Source: Anaerolineae bacterium (lineage in GTDB: Bacteria; Chloroflexota; Anaerolineae; J102). From it: 7,574 nt of DNA. The stretch is from assembly GCA_026985975.1 (NCBI GenBank), contig JALSPL010000478.1, forward strand, positions 1 through 7,574. The letters run 5' to 3'. Under the pieces are notes generated by a model. The model saw nothing but the letters and a program-made list of their open reading frames with translations. It was not told the origin of the DNA and searched no databases. A program made the position numbers and the translations under genes. This document shows, piece by piece, positions 1-6,686 of this stretch. How positions within the stretch are numbered: the first letter of the stretch is position 1; every line of letters begins with the position of its first letter.

Positions 1-1
1 C

Positions 2-1825
2 ATCCAGCCCGGACAGACCGAAGGCAATGTCGCCACCGCCAGCGGCGAGTTGCTGCTCGAAAGCATGGTGCAGGTGGATGAGGAAGGGCGAGCGGATCTG
101 TCGCTGGATGTGGCGGATCAGCCCGCCGGCCCTTATTTGCTGGCGCTTCTGCCTGCGGATGGCTCTCAGGAGGCCAGTTCCGTTATCGAACTGCCCGCAC
201 AGGAGCGGACTGCCCTGGCTATCAACATCCAGCGTCAGGGCGCTGCCACCGCAGCCGCCGAAGAGACCGGTCCCGTCGGCGCTCAGGAGTCCTCGGCTTC
301 TTCCGTCTCACAAAATCCCCTCCCGGCGCCGCAATTAACGGAAGCCGGCGGCGGATTGCCCGAGACCGCCGCCATCTCTCCGCCCGCCGCCAACCTGCCT
401 GCCTGCGCGCCCACGACTGAAGCTGCTGTTCAGCTATGGCCGCAGTCGGGCGAGGTGGGGCAATGGTGGTATGGCTGCGCCAGCGGGTTTGCGCCCGACA
501 AGCCGCTGCGGGTGGACGCCACCCTGGGCGACGGCTCGACCACTTCTTTTGATCTGACCAAAACCGATGCTGATGGCGTCAAATCCTTCCGCTGGTATAG
601 TCTGCCTGCCGAAGGCAGCGGCGATTTTTCCATCGCTGTTTCAGATCTCATGGGGGCCAAGGCCAGCGCTTCATGGACGATTGCGCCCGCCACCCATCCC
701 CATCTGCTGATCTATCCTCATGTGGTGATCAAGGACGTAGGCGCACAGCTTGTCTTGACGCAATTCCCCAAACGCGCAAAAGTGCAGTTGGGCGTTTATA
801 AGATCGATGACTCGGGCGCGGCCGCATTGGTCAAAAAGATGACCCTGAAGACAGATAAGCGCGGCGTGGTGCAGCAGGCGTTCAGCGCCGTGAATGATCT
901 GGAGCCGGGGGTTTATATGGCGGTGGTGCAGAGCGCCCCCACCTACAAATTCCCGGGCATCGACACGCCCGCCACCGCTGTGGAGTTTTTCAGCGTCGGC
1001 GCGCCTCTGGATGAGAAATATGAAGCTTACACGCTGTTCGTGGGCCGGGAGGCGGGAACCCAGGCGGCCGCGGGCGGCGAGGGCGCGCAACCGACGCCCG
1101 TCGCGGTCGCGACCCCTGCTGCGCCGTCATCAGCGGGCGTTCCAGCCGCCTTGACGATTCCTGTGGACAACAGCGCTGCGCCCGTCTGCCCCAACGCCAA
1201 ACCCAACGCTCCCGCCATCTGCATGACGCCCGACATCGTGCAGCGAGCGACCTATGTGTATATGCTCATGCACAATTTCAAGCCCGGAACCAAATTCGTG
1301 GTGACGGTCACCTCGCCCAAGGGCGCCGCGGCTAAATTTTCGGTTCGAGCCAACGACGCGGGCGTGGCGGACGCTCACTGGTACGCCTTGAATGATGATC
1401 GCTTGGGCGTTTACAAGGTGCGCATCCGGGGCGGCGGCGAGTCCTACAGCGGCTCTTTCAAGGTCGTAAAGGCTGCTGCGCCGCACGTGGTGGTGCAACC
1501 CCGCGCGCCCAAGCCCGGCACGCCCGTCATCATCAGCGTCAGCGGCCTCAAACCCAACGCCACCTATGTGCTGGCCCGCTATCGCAGCGCCGGCGAAGCC
1601 AGCGGTCAGGTGCAGTTCCAGTTGATAGATACGGTCAAGATGACCACCGGCAAAGGCGGCGGCGCCAAGAAAACCTTCGCCACCAACGCCGCCGACAGCG
1701 ACGCCCTGTTCCTGGCCGCGATCTATGAGCAGGACGGCTCACAGCCGTTGGCCAAAGAAGTATACGCTCCGGGGCGGGAATTATTCCTGCGCTATCCCTT
1801 CGCCTGGGCCAAAACCGCTCAGTGA
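2..1825 (+). CDS. Probable secreted/surface beta-sandwich repeat protein, 3' part only
   Basis: The frame is open from the left edge, so the start and any signal peptide lie outside; 607 residues are visible (numbered from the first full codon at base 2). I do not recognise a named family. Visible layout: a beta-rich piece (about 1-74), an Ala/Pro/Ser-rich linker (77-134), a two-part beta module (about 155-332), a second Ala/Pro/Thr-rich linker (347-395) and a second, related two-part module (about 415-607). Each half-module has a Asp/Asn-x-x-Gly turn followed about 15-20 residues later by a Gly-x-Tyr/Phe strand, as in Ig-like or Ig-like-fold extracellular repeats. Four cysteines (135, 159, 396, 407) sit in pairs just before each module, which would suit disulfides outside the cytoplasm. 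There is no transmembrane helix, LPXTG or other anchor at the C-terminus. Secretion is inferred from composition. A strong terminator follows the stop codon. The TTG at base 50 is only an internal possible start. Confidence 0.8.
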   Translation: MQPGQTEGNVATASGELLLESMVQVDEEGRADLSLDVADQPAGPYLLALLPADGSQEASSVIELPAQERTALAINIQRQGAATAAAEETGPVGAQESSASSVSQNPLPAPQLTEAGGGLPETAAISPPAANLPACAPTTEAAVQLWPQSGEVGQWWYGCASGFAPDKPLRVDATLGDGSTTSFDLTKTDADGVKSFRWYSLPAEGSGDFSIAVSDLMGAKASASWTIAPATHPHLLIYPHVVIKDVGAQLVLTQFPKRAKVQLGVYKIDDSGAAALVKKMTLKTDKRGVVQQAFSAVNDLEPGVYMAVVQSAPTYKFPGIDTPATAVEFFSVGAPLDEKYEAYTLFVGREAGTQAAAGGEGAQPTPVAVATPAAPSSAGVPAALTIPVDNSAAPVCPNAKPNAPAICMTPDIVQRATYVYMLMHNFKPGTKFVVTVTSPKGAAAKFSVRANDAGVADAHWYALNDDRLGVYKVRIRGGGESYSGSFKVVKAAAPHVVVQPRAPKPGTPVIISVSGLKPNATYVLARYRSAGEASGQVQFQLIDTVKMTTGKGGGAKKTFATNAADSDALFLAAIYEQDGSQPLAKEVYAPGRELFLRYPFAWAKTAQ

Positions 1826-1862
1826 CGCCCACCCTCGCCTTTCGAAAATCAGACAATGCGTG

Positions 1863-1898
1863 GATGCGCCGCACCTCCGAAGTGCGGCGCATCTTTTC
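1863..1898 (+). terminator. Rho-independent terminator after the beta-sandwich protein gene
   Basis: GATGCGCCGCAC (1863-1874) and GTGCGGCGCATC (1882-1893) form a perfect 12-bp, GC-rich stem around a 7-base loop. The downstream arm runs directly into TTTTC, giving the T-rich tract of an intrinsic terminator. It begins 37 bases after the stop of the upstream gene and ends 30 bases before the glycosylase ATG, so it should separate the two transcripts. There is no matching A-run on the left side, so it looks one-directional. Confidence 0.85.
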
Positions 1899-1928
1899 AC
1901 GCTGGTCTTCCTTCTCTATGAGACCGCC

Positions 1929-2534
1929 ATGACCCACGAACTGGAACAGCTTCAGCAGCAGATTCGGGCCTGCCAACGCTGTCTGTTGGCCGGATATCCC
2001 GTTCAGGGCCCGCCCATCTTTTCGGGCGCCGCTCACGCTCGCCTGATGGTCATCGGTCAGGCTCCGGGCAAAGTTGAGGCGGGGCGGACGCTCAAACCCT
2101 TCAGCGGCAGCGCCGGCAAGCGTCTCTTCCGCTGGTTTGGGCAGGTTGGCTGGGAGGAGGACGATTTCCGCGCCCGGTTTTACATGAGCTCCGTCACCAA
2201 ATGCTTTCCCGGTCCCAACAAATCGGGCCGGGGCGATCGCGCGCCCTCTCGCAAGGAGCAGCAACTATGCGCCCCTTGGCTGGAGGCGGAGTTGATGCTG
2301 GTGGACCCCGAGGTGGTCGTGCCCGTGGGCAAGATGGCCATCGAGCGCTTCTTTGGCCGCAACCGCAAACTGGTGGACATCATTGGCGCCCGATTTCAGA
2401 TCGATGGCCGCATCGTCGTGCCCCTGCCGCATCCCTCGGGCGCCTCCGCCTGGATTCAGAAACCGGAGCATCAGACCCTCATCCATCGCGCCCTCGGACA
2501 TCTGGCTGTGGTCAAAAGGGAGTTGGGGCTGTAA
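1929..2534 (+). CDS. Uracil-DNA glycosylase superfamily protein, 4Fe-4S (family 4-like)
   Basis: A 201-residue protein of the iron-sulfur branch of the uracil-DNA glycosylase superfamily, expected to remove uracil from DNA as the first step of base-excision repair. Four cysteines match the cluster ligands: a CxxC pair at 15 and 18, then Cys92 in TKC and Cys114. Motif A is GQAPG (43-47), followed by KPFSGSAG (56-63), which contacts the base in relatives. Asn97 in FPGPN lies where family 4 has the Asn of PPGN, and motif B is HPSG (168-171). The length is normal for family 4 (about 190-220). ATG 1929 is chosen because it is the first start after the terminator and gives the expected N-terminus just before CxxC; the frame is open further upstream, but an earlier start would run through the terminator and into the preceding gene. 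No good Shine-Dalgarno is visible. Motif A has Gln where classic family 4 has Glu, so exact substrate preference is uncertain. Confidence 0.9.
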   Translation: MTHELEQLQQQIRACQRCLLAGYPVQGPPIFSGAAHARLMVIGQAPGKVEAGRTLKPFSGSAGKRLFRWFGQVGWEEDDFRARFYMSSVTKCFPGPNKSGRGDRAPSRKEQQLCAPWLEAELMLVDPEVVVPVGKMAIERFFGRNRKLVDIIGARFQIDGRIVVPLPHPSGASAWIQKPEHQTLIHRALGHLAVVKRELGL

Positions 2535-2538
2535 GGCT

Positions 2539-2568
2539 TTGTCTTTCGCCCGTCATGTGGGATAAAAT
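2539..2568 (+). promoter_or_regulatory. Possible sigma-70-type promoter upstream of folC
   Basis: TTGTCT (2539-2544, 4 of 6 matches to TTGACA) lies 18 bases before TAAAAT (2563-2568, 5 of 6 matches to TATAAT). It starts 5 bases after the glycosylase stop and would give a folC leader of roughly 110 bases carrying the repeats described below. It is the best promoter-like pair in this gap, but such matches also arise by chance. Confidence 0.35.
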
Positions 2569-2589
2569 GGGTTTGCGTCATGGCTTCAA

Positions 2590-2646
2590 GTGAGCCGGTC
2601 GACGCCTGTGTGAAACGTGAACACGTGAACGCGTGAAACGGCTCAC
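2590..2646. repeat. 8-bp perfect inverted repeat enclosing GTGAA repeats
   Basis: GTGAGCCG (2590-2597) and CGGCTCAC (2639-2646) are exact reverse complements separated by 41 bases. The spacer holds the GTGAA-type direct repeats. As RNA it would make a short stem with a large loop. No T-run follows, so it does not look like a terminator. Confidence 0.6.
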
Positions 2647-2676
2647 ACGCACATTATCCATCGTTCACTGTTCACT
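2610..2676. repeat. Cluster of short GTGAA(A)C direct repeats with inverted GTTCACT copies
   Basis: Four units run head to tail: GTGAAAC (2610-2616), GTGAACAC (2617-2624), GTGAACGC (2625-2632) and GTGAAAC (2633-2639). After 23 bases come two exact tandem copies of GTTCACT (2663-2669 and 2670-2676), whose reverse complement is AGTGAAC. The period of 7-8 bases is not a multiple of three and there is no reading frame across it, so this is non-coding repeat DNA. It lies immediately before the folC start (ATG at 2685). It could be a short tandem repeat of the kind scattered through some genomes, a binding-site array, or an RNA structure in the folC leader. Confidence 0.7.
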
Positions 2677-2684
2677 GCCCGTCC

Positions 2685-4091
2685 ATGCCTCCAAACGCCT
2701 ACACCCGCACCCTGCGGGAGATCTTCGCCCACGTTGACTACAGCCGCAATCGACAGCATCGTTACGACGCCGACGCCTACAATCTCGACCGGATGCGGGA
2801 GCTGGTGCGACGAATGGGCGATCCGCAAAAGGCGTTCCCATCGGTGCATATCGCTGGCAGCAAGGGCAAAGGCTCCACCTCGGCCATGACCATGGCGATT
2901 TTGCAGGCGGCGGGATATCGCACGGGCCTGTACACATCGCCTCATCTGCACACCTTTCGCGAACGGATGCGCATCGACGGTGAGCTGATTTCCCGTCAGC
3001 AGCTTACCGATCTGTGGCGTCAGGCCCGGCCCGTGGTCGAATCATTGCCCGAAACCACCACGTTCGAGATTATCACGCTGCTGGCTTTCCTGCATTTCGC
3101 AACGCCGCCGGTGGATTGGGCGGTGCTGGAGGTGGGCCTGGGCGGGCGTCTGGACGCCACCAACGTGGTGTCGCCCGCAGCTTGCGCCATCACCGCTCTC
3201 AGTCTGGAGCACACCGATTTGCTGGGAGATCACATCACCGACATTGCCGCCGAGAAAGCAGGCATCATCAAGCCCGGCGCACCGGTGGTGACGGGCCCTC
3301 AGCCCCCCGAAGCCATGGCCGTTTTGCAACAGACTGCCCGCGAAGCGGGCGCGCCCCTGGTGCGCGTGGGCAAAGACTGGCGTTGGGACATACGCGATCA
3401 GTCGCCCCAAGGCTTGCGGCTTGACATCTACGGCCCAGATAGTACTATTACAGATGTGTACATCCCTCTGACGGGCGCACATCAGGCCGCCAACGCCACT
3501 CTGGCCGTGGCCCTGGTGGACGCGCTGAGGCCTGTGGGCGTGCACATCTCTCCCGACAGCATCCGCGAGGGGCTGTCGCATTCCTACTGGCCCGGCCGTC
3601 TGGAGCTGCTGTCCCGTCGGCCCGCCATCCTGCTGGATAGCGCCCACAACCGGGACAGCGCCACTCGTCTCAAGAACGCCCTCGCCACCTTTCCTCATCA
3701 GCGCCTCATCCTGCTATTCGGCGTTTCGGCCGATAAAGACATCGCCGGGATGCTGACTGTTCTGGGGGATGAAGCGGATGCCATCGTTCTCACTCGCAGC
3801 TTTCATCCCCGCGCAGCCAATCCAGCCGAGCTGGCGCACATCGCTCGACCCTTCTTCCCTCGAAAGCGCATCCAGATAACTGAAAATACATCATCCGCCC
3901 TGGAACAGGCGCTGGCGCTGGCCGGACCGGATGATCTCATCCTGGCGACCGGCTCCATTTTTGTGGTCGCCGCCGTCCGCGAAGCCTGGGCCGCCCGCCA
4001 TCCCCGGGCCCTCCCGCCCGAAGACTGGGTCCATTTTTGCGAACCCATCGATGGCGAGTTTACGCCCATGTTGCCGCGTAAGCAGAGCTAG
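2685..4091 (+). CDS. folC: Bifunctional folylpolyglutamate synthase / dihydrofolate synthase
   Basis: A 468-residue cytoplasmic Mur-ligase-family enzyme that adds glutamate to dihydropteroate and/or to reduced folates using ATP, retaining folates in the cell. The N-terminal helix region before the P-loop is typical (VDYSRNRQHRYDAD, 17-30). The ATP-binding loop is GSKGKGS (58-64), followed by TSPHL (84-88), EVGLGGRLDATN (149-160), LEHTDLLG (174-181) and EKAGIIK (190-196), whose first Lys is the residue carbamylated in relatives. Domain linkers and the C-terminal domain show HQAAN (266-270), WPGR (302-305), DSAHN (318-322), LLFGVSADKD (343-352) and ATGS (421-424). All core motifs are present and the length is normal or slightly long (usual about 420-450). 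ATG 2685 places the family's conserved start region correctly, although no Shine-Dalgarno is visible. Whether it performs both reactions cannot be told from sequence alone. No clear terminator separates it from lon, 96 bases downstream. Confidence 0.95.
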   Translation: MPPNAYTRTLREIFAHVDYSRNRQHRYDADAYNLDRMRELVRRMGDPQKAFPSVHIAGSKGKGSTSAMTMAILQAAGYRTGLYTSPHLHTFRERMRIDGELISRQQLTDLWRQARPVVESLPETTTFEIITLLAFLHFATPPVDWAVLEVGLGGRLDATNVVSPAACAITALSLEHTDLLGDHITDIAAEKAGIIKPGAPVVTGPQPPEAMAVLQQTAREAGAPLVRVGKDWRWDIRDQSPQGLRLDIYGPDSTITDVYIPLTGAHQAANATLAVALVDALRPVGVHISPDSIREGLSHSYWPGRLELLSRRPAILLDSAHNRDSATRLKNALATFPHQRLILLFGVSADKDIAGMLTVLGDEADAIVLTRSFHPRAANPAELAHIARPFFPRKRIQITENTSSALEQALALAGPDDLILATGSIFVVAAVREAWAARHPRALPPEDWVHFCEPIDGEFTPMLPRKQS

Positions 4092-4146
4092 ACGCCTGAC
4101 TATTTTCTCTTTCCAACATTCACTCATTTCCACCAGATTAACCAAC

Positions 4147-4169
4147 GGCATTCGTGCAAAACGAAAGCC
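4147..4169 (+). other. Small imperfect hairpin in the lon leader region
   Basis: GGC-A-TTCGT (4147-4155) can pair with ACGAA-A-GCC (4161-4169) around the loop GCAAA, giving 8 pairs interrupted by one A-A mismatch. It ends 18 bases before the lon ATG and has no T-run, so it is not a terminator. It may be a weak leader structure or chance. No CIRCE element was found in this gap. Confidence 0.3.
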
Positions 4170-4187
4170 CTGAATCATACAGAAACC

Positions 4188-6668
4188 ATGACCGAAAAAT
4201 ACCTTGACCCACTTATTCGTCGATTCAATGAAGAATTTCCCTTTCTCGGCGCCGCCATGAGACCCTCCGATCCGCCGTTTTCAGATCTTCCCCTCGATGA
4301 GGACGATCTGATTCAGGAGTACCCTGTCATCGCCTCGCGAGACATCATAATCTTTCCGCGCACCGTCGCTCCGCTCTTCATCGGACGGGATATTTCGCGA
4401 CGCGCCCTGGAGGCGGCTCAGGATGAGGACTTGCCGCTGCTGGTTGTGGCGCAACTCGACGCCGCTCAGGAGCTGCCGCAGGCCGAAGATCTTTACGATA
4501 TCGGCGGTGAGATATCAACGGAGCGGGTGCTGCGCATGCCCGATGGCACGCAAAGCATCTTCGCCCATGGCGAATATCGAGTGGAGATTTTGGAGGTGCT
4601 TCAGGAGCGCCCCTATCTGCGCGTGCTGGGGCGTCGCATCCCCGAGTCCGACGCCCCCTTCGACGACGATCTGGAAGCCCTGCGCCGGGCGGTGCTGGTC
4701 ATGTTCGAAAAGGTGATCTTCCTCAGTCAGAATATCCCCGAAGAAGTTCTGGTGGCGGCCATGAACGTGGACCGTCCCGGCTGGTTGTCCGATCTCATCG
4801 TCTCGGCATTGCCCATCCCTCTGGAGCGGCGTCAGCTTATCCTCGAAACCTTCGATGGCGTGGAGCGTCTGCGCAAAACCAGCGTTTTTCTGGCCGAAGA
4901 GCTGGATGTGTTGGAGCTGGAAAACCAGATTCACGAGCAGGTGCAGCGGCAGATGGAAGATTCTCAGCGGGAGTATTTTCTGCGGGAGCAGATGCGCGCC
5001 ATCCAGTCGGAGTTGGGCGAGGGCGATGAGTTCAATCTTGAGATCAGCGAGCTTCGAGAGCGTATCGAGGCCTCGGCCATGCCCGAGAAAGTCAAAACCA
5101 AGGCCAACAAGGAATTGGGGCGGCTCAGCGCCATGCCGCCCATGGCCCCCGAGACCAACATCGTTCGCACCTATCTGGATTGGCTGCTGGACCTGCCCTG
5201 GGGCGCGCCCGAAAATGGCGACAATATCGACATCGCCCATGCCGAGGCGGTGCTGGAGGCGTATCATTACGGCCTGAAGAAAGCCAAAGAGCGCATTCTG
5301 GAGCATATCGCTGTGCGCAAGCTGGCCAAAGACGACATGCGCACGCCCATCCTCTGCTTCGTGGGCCCGCCCGGCACCGGCAAAACCTCCATGGGCAAAT
5401 CCATCGCCGAAGCCCTGGGCCGCGAGTTCGTGCGCATTTCGCTGGGCGGCGTGCGTGACGAGGCCGAGATCCGCGGTCATCGTCGCACCTACATCGGCGC
5501 CCTGCCCGGCCGCATCATCCAGACCATGCGCAACGCGGGCGTGGTCAATCCCGTCTTCATGCTGGATGAGGTGGACAAAATGGGCTATGATTTCCGCGGC
5601 GATCCTTCAGCCGCCCTGCTGGAGGTGTTGGATCCCGAGCAGAACAACGCATTCAGCGATCATTATCTGGATGTGCCTTATGATCTCAGCCATGTGCTTT
5701 TCATCACCACCGCCAATAACCCCTACAAGATCCCGGAGCCGTTGCTGGATCGGATGGAAGTCATCCAGTTTCCGGGCTATGCGGATTTCGAGAAGCGTCT
5801 CATCGCCCGCAAATTCCTGATCCCGCGTTTGCTGAAAGAGCACGGCTTGCAGCAAGTCAAGCTCACCCTCACCGACGCCACCCTGGATGAGCTGATCCAG
5901 CATTACACCTACGAGGCGGGCGTGCGCAATCTGGAGCGGGAGATGGCCTCGATTTTTCGCAAGCTGGCCCGCAAACTGGCGGCAGGCCGCAAAATCCGCC
6001 ATCGCATCACGCCTCAGGTGGTGAACGAGCTGCTGGGGCCGCCCCGCTATGATGACTACAAGCTGGACGTCGAAGACCAGATCGGCGTCGCCACGGGCCT
6101 GGCCTGGACGGAAAGCGGCGGCGACGTGATGCAGGTGGAGGCGCTGATTATGCCGGGCAAGGGCGGACTCATCCTCACCGGGCAGTTGGGTGATGTCATG
6201 CAGGAATCCGCCCAGGCTGCTCTCTCCTATGCTCGCAGCCACGCCGGGGACTACGGTTTCGCTGATTTCGATTTTGACAAATATGACATCCATCTGCATT
6301 TTCCCGAGGGCGCCATACCCAAGGATGGCCCCTCCGCCGGCGTCACCATTGCTACGGCGCTTGTTTCGGCCCTGACCGAGCGCCCGGTGGATCACACATT
6401 GGGCATGACCGGCGAGATCACGCTGCGCGGGCGGGTGCTGGCCATTGGCGGGCTCAAAGAAAAATTGCTGACCGCCCATCGCAACCATCTGAAAACCGTT
6501 ATCATTCCCAAACGCAACGAGAAAGACCTGGTGGAAGTGCCCAAGCACATCCGTCGGGCGCTCGATATCCATTTTGTCACTCACCTGGAACAGGTTTTGG
6601 CCCTGGCCCTGCGCTCGCTCGCATCGGATGATGCGGACAAGGGCGCGTCGGAAGCTGCGGGCGGCTAA
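4188..6668 (+). CDS. lon: ATP-dependent serine protease Lon (LonA type)
   Basis: An 826-residue cytoplasmic AAA+ protease that unfolds and degrades damaged and regulatory proteins, working as a hexamer. Domains in order: an acidic N-terminal extension (1-44), the Lon N-terminal substrate-binding domain (about 45-235), a charged coiled-coil region (about 236-315), the AAA+ module and the C-terminal protease domain (about 625-810). The AAA+ module has Walker A GPPGTGKT (393-400), Walker B FMLDEVD (457-463), sensor 1 at TTANN (507-511), a likely arginine finger at Arg522 and sensor 2 at Arg580 in GVRNLERE. The catalytic dyad is Ser716 in PKDGPSAG and Lys759 in GGLKEK, matching Ser679/Lys722 of the E. 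coli enzyme by spacing. There is no membrane helix, so it is LonA rather than LonB. ATG 4188 is the first start in the gap, but no Shine-Dalgarno is evident and Met24 (4257) is an alternative. A 16-residue Asp/Ala/Gly-rich tail ends the protein. Heat-shock control is usual for lon, but no known operator was seen. Confidence 0.98.
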   Translation: MTEKYLDPLIRRFNEEFPFLGAAMRPSDPPFSDLPLDEDDLIQEYPVIASRDIIIFPRTVAPLFIGRDISRRALEAAQDEDLPLLVVAQLDAAQELPQAEDLYDIGGEISTERVLRMPDGTQSIFAHGEYRVEILEVLQERPYLRVLGRRIPESDAPFDDDLEALRRAVLVMFEKVIFLSQNIPEEVLVAAMNVDRPGWLSDLIVSALPIPLERRQLILETFDGVERLRKTSVFLAEELDVLELENQIHEQVQRQMEDSQREYFLREQMRAIQSELGEGDEFNLEISELRERIEASAMPEKVKTKANKELGRLSAMPPMAPETNIVRTYLDWLLDLPWGAPENGDNIDIAHAEAVLEAYHYGLKKAKERILEHIAVRKLAKDDMRTPILCFVGPPGTGKTSMGKSIAEALGREFVRISLGGVRDEAEIRGHRRTYIGALPGRIIQTMRNAGVVNPVFMLDEVDKMGYDFRGDPSAALLEVLDPEQNNAFSDHYLDVPYDLSHVLFITTANNPYKIPEPLLDRMEVIQFPGYADFEKRLIARKFLIPRLLKEHGLQQVKLTLTDATLDELIQHYTYEAGVRNLEREMASIFRKLARKLAAGRKIRHRITPQVVNELLGPPRYDDYKLDVEDQIGVATGLAWTESGGDVMQVEALIMPGKGGLILTGQLGDVMQESAQAALSYARSHAGDYGFADFDFDKYDIHLHFPEGAIPKDGPSAGVTIATALVSALTERPVDHTLGMTGEITLRGRVLAIGGLKEKLLTAHRNHLKTVIIPKRNEKDLVEVPKHIRRALDIHFVTHLEQVLALALRSLASDDADKGASEAAGG

Positions 6669-6674
6669 TCCTCC

Positions 6675-6678
6675 GGAG
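6675..6678 (+). promoter_or_regulatory. Shine-Dalgarno GGAG that selects the start at 6687
   Basis: GGAG lies 8 bases before ATG 6687 and is part of the 8-base palindrome CTCCGGAG (6671-6678). It is the only well-placed ribosome-binding site seen in the window. The nearby ATG at 6682 is in another frame and reaches a stop after 14 codons, so the start at 6687 is favoured. Confidence 0.7.
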
Positions 6679-6686
6679 CGCATGTT

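Noticed and set aside
1725..1928. Upstream extension of the glycosylase frame to ATG 1725
   Set aside because: It would overlap 101 bases of the preceding gene and translate through the terminator; the added residues resemble nothing in the family, whose N-terminus begins just before CxxC.
2233..2240. GCGATCGC, identical to the core of the cyanobacterial HIP1 palindrome
   Set aside because: Only one copy was noticed, and it lies within coding sequence; in GC-rich DNA one copy is expected by chance.
1635..2264. 209-residue minus-strand open frame crossing the first terminator
   Set aside because: It runs across the end of one gene, the terminator hairpin and half of the glycosylase gene, with no family signal.
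3042..3698. 218-residue minus-strand open frame opposite folC
   Set aside because: It is antisense to a complete, motif-rich folC and has the same composition artefact; no domain or ribosome-binding site supports it.
4092..4146. Possible folC terminator made from GCGT/ACGC near the stop and the following TATTTTCTCTTT
   Set aside because: The stem is only 4 bp with a 12-base loop and is too weak for an intrinsic terminator.
4092..4187. Search for a heat-shock operator (CIRCE, TTAGCACTC-N9-GAGTGCTAA) or clear promoter before lon
   Set aside because: No match to CIRCE and no convincing -35/-10 pair was found.
4515..6683. Two long minus-strand open frames (4515-5480, 321 residues; 5607-6683, 358 residues) opposite lon
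   Set aside because: They lie wholly or almost wholly antisense to an intact lon with all motifs, are His/Gln/Gly/Ala-rich as expected from reversed GC-rich codons, and show no recognisable domain. They are reading-frame shadows.
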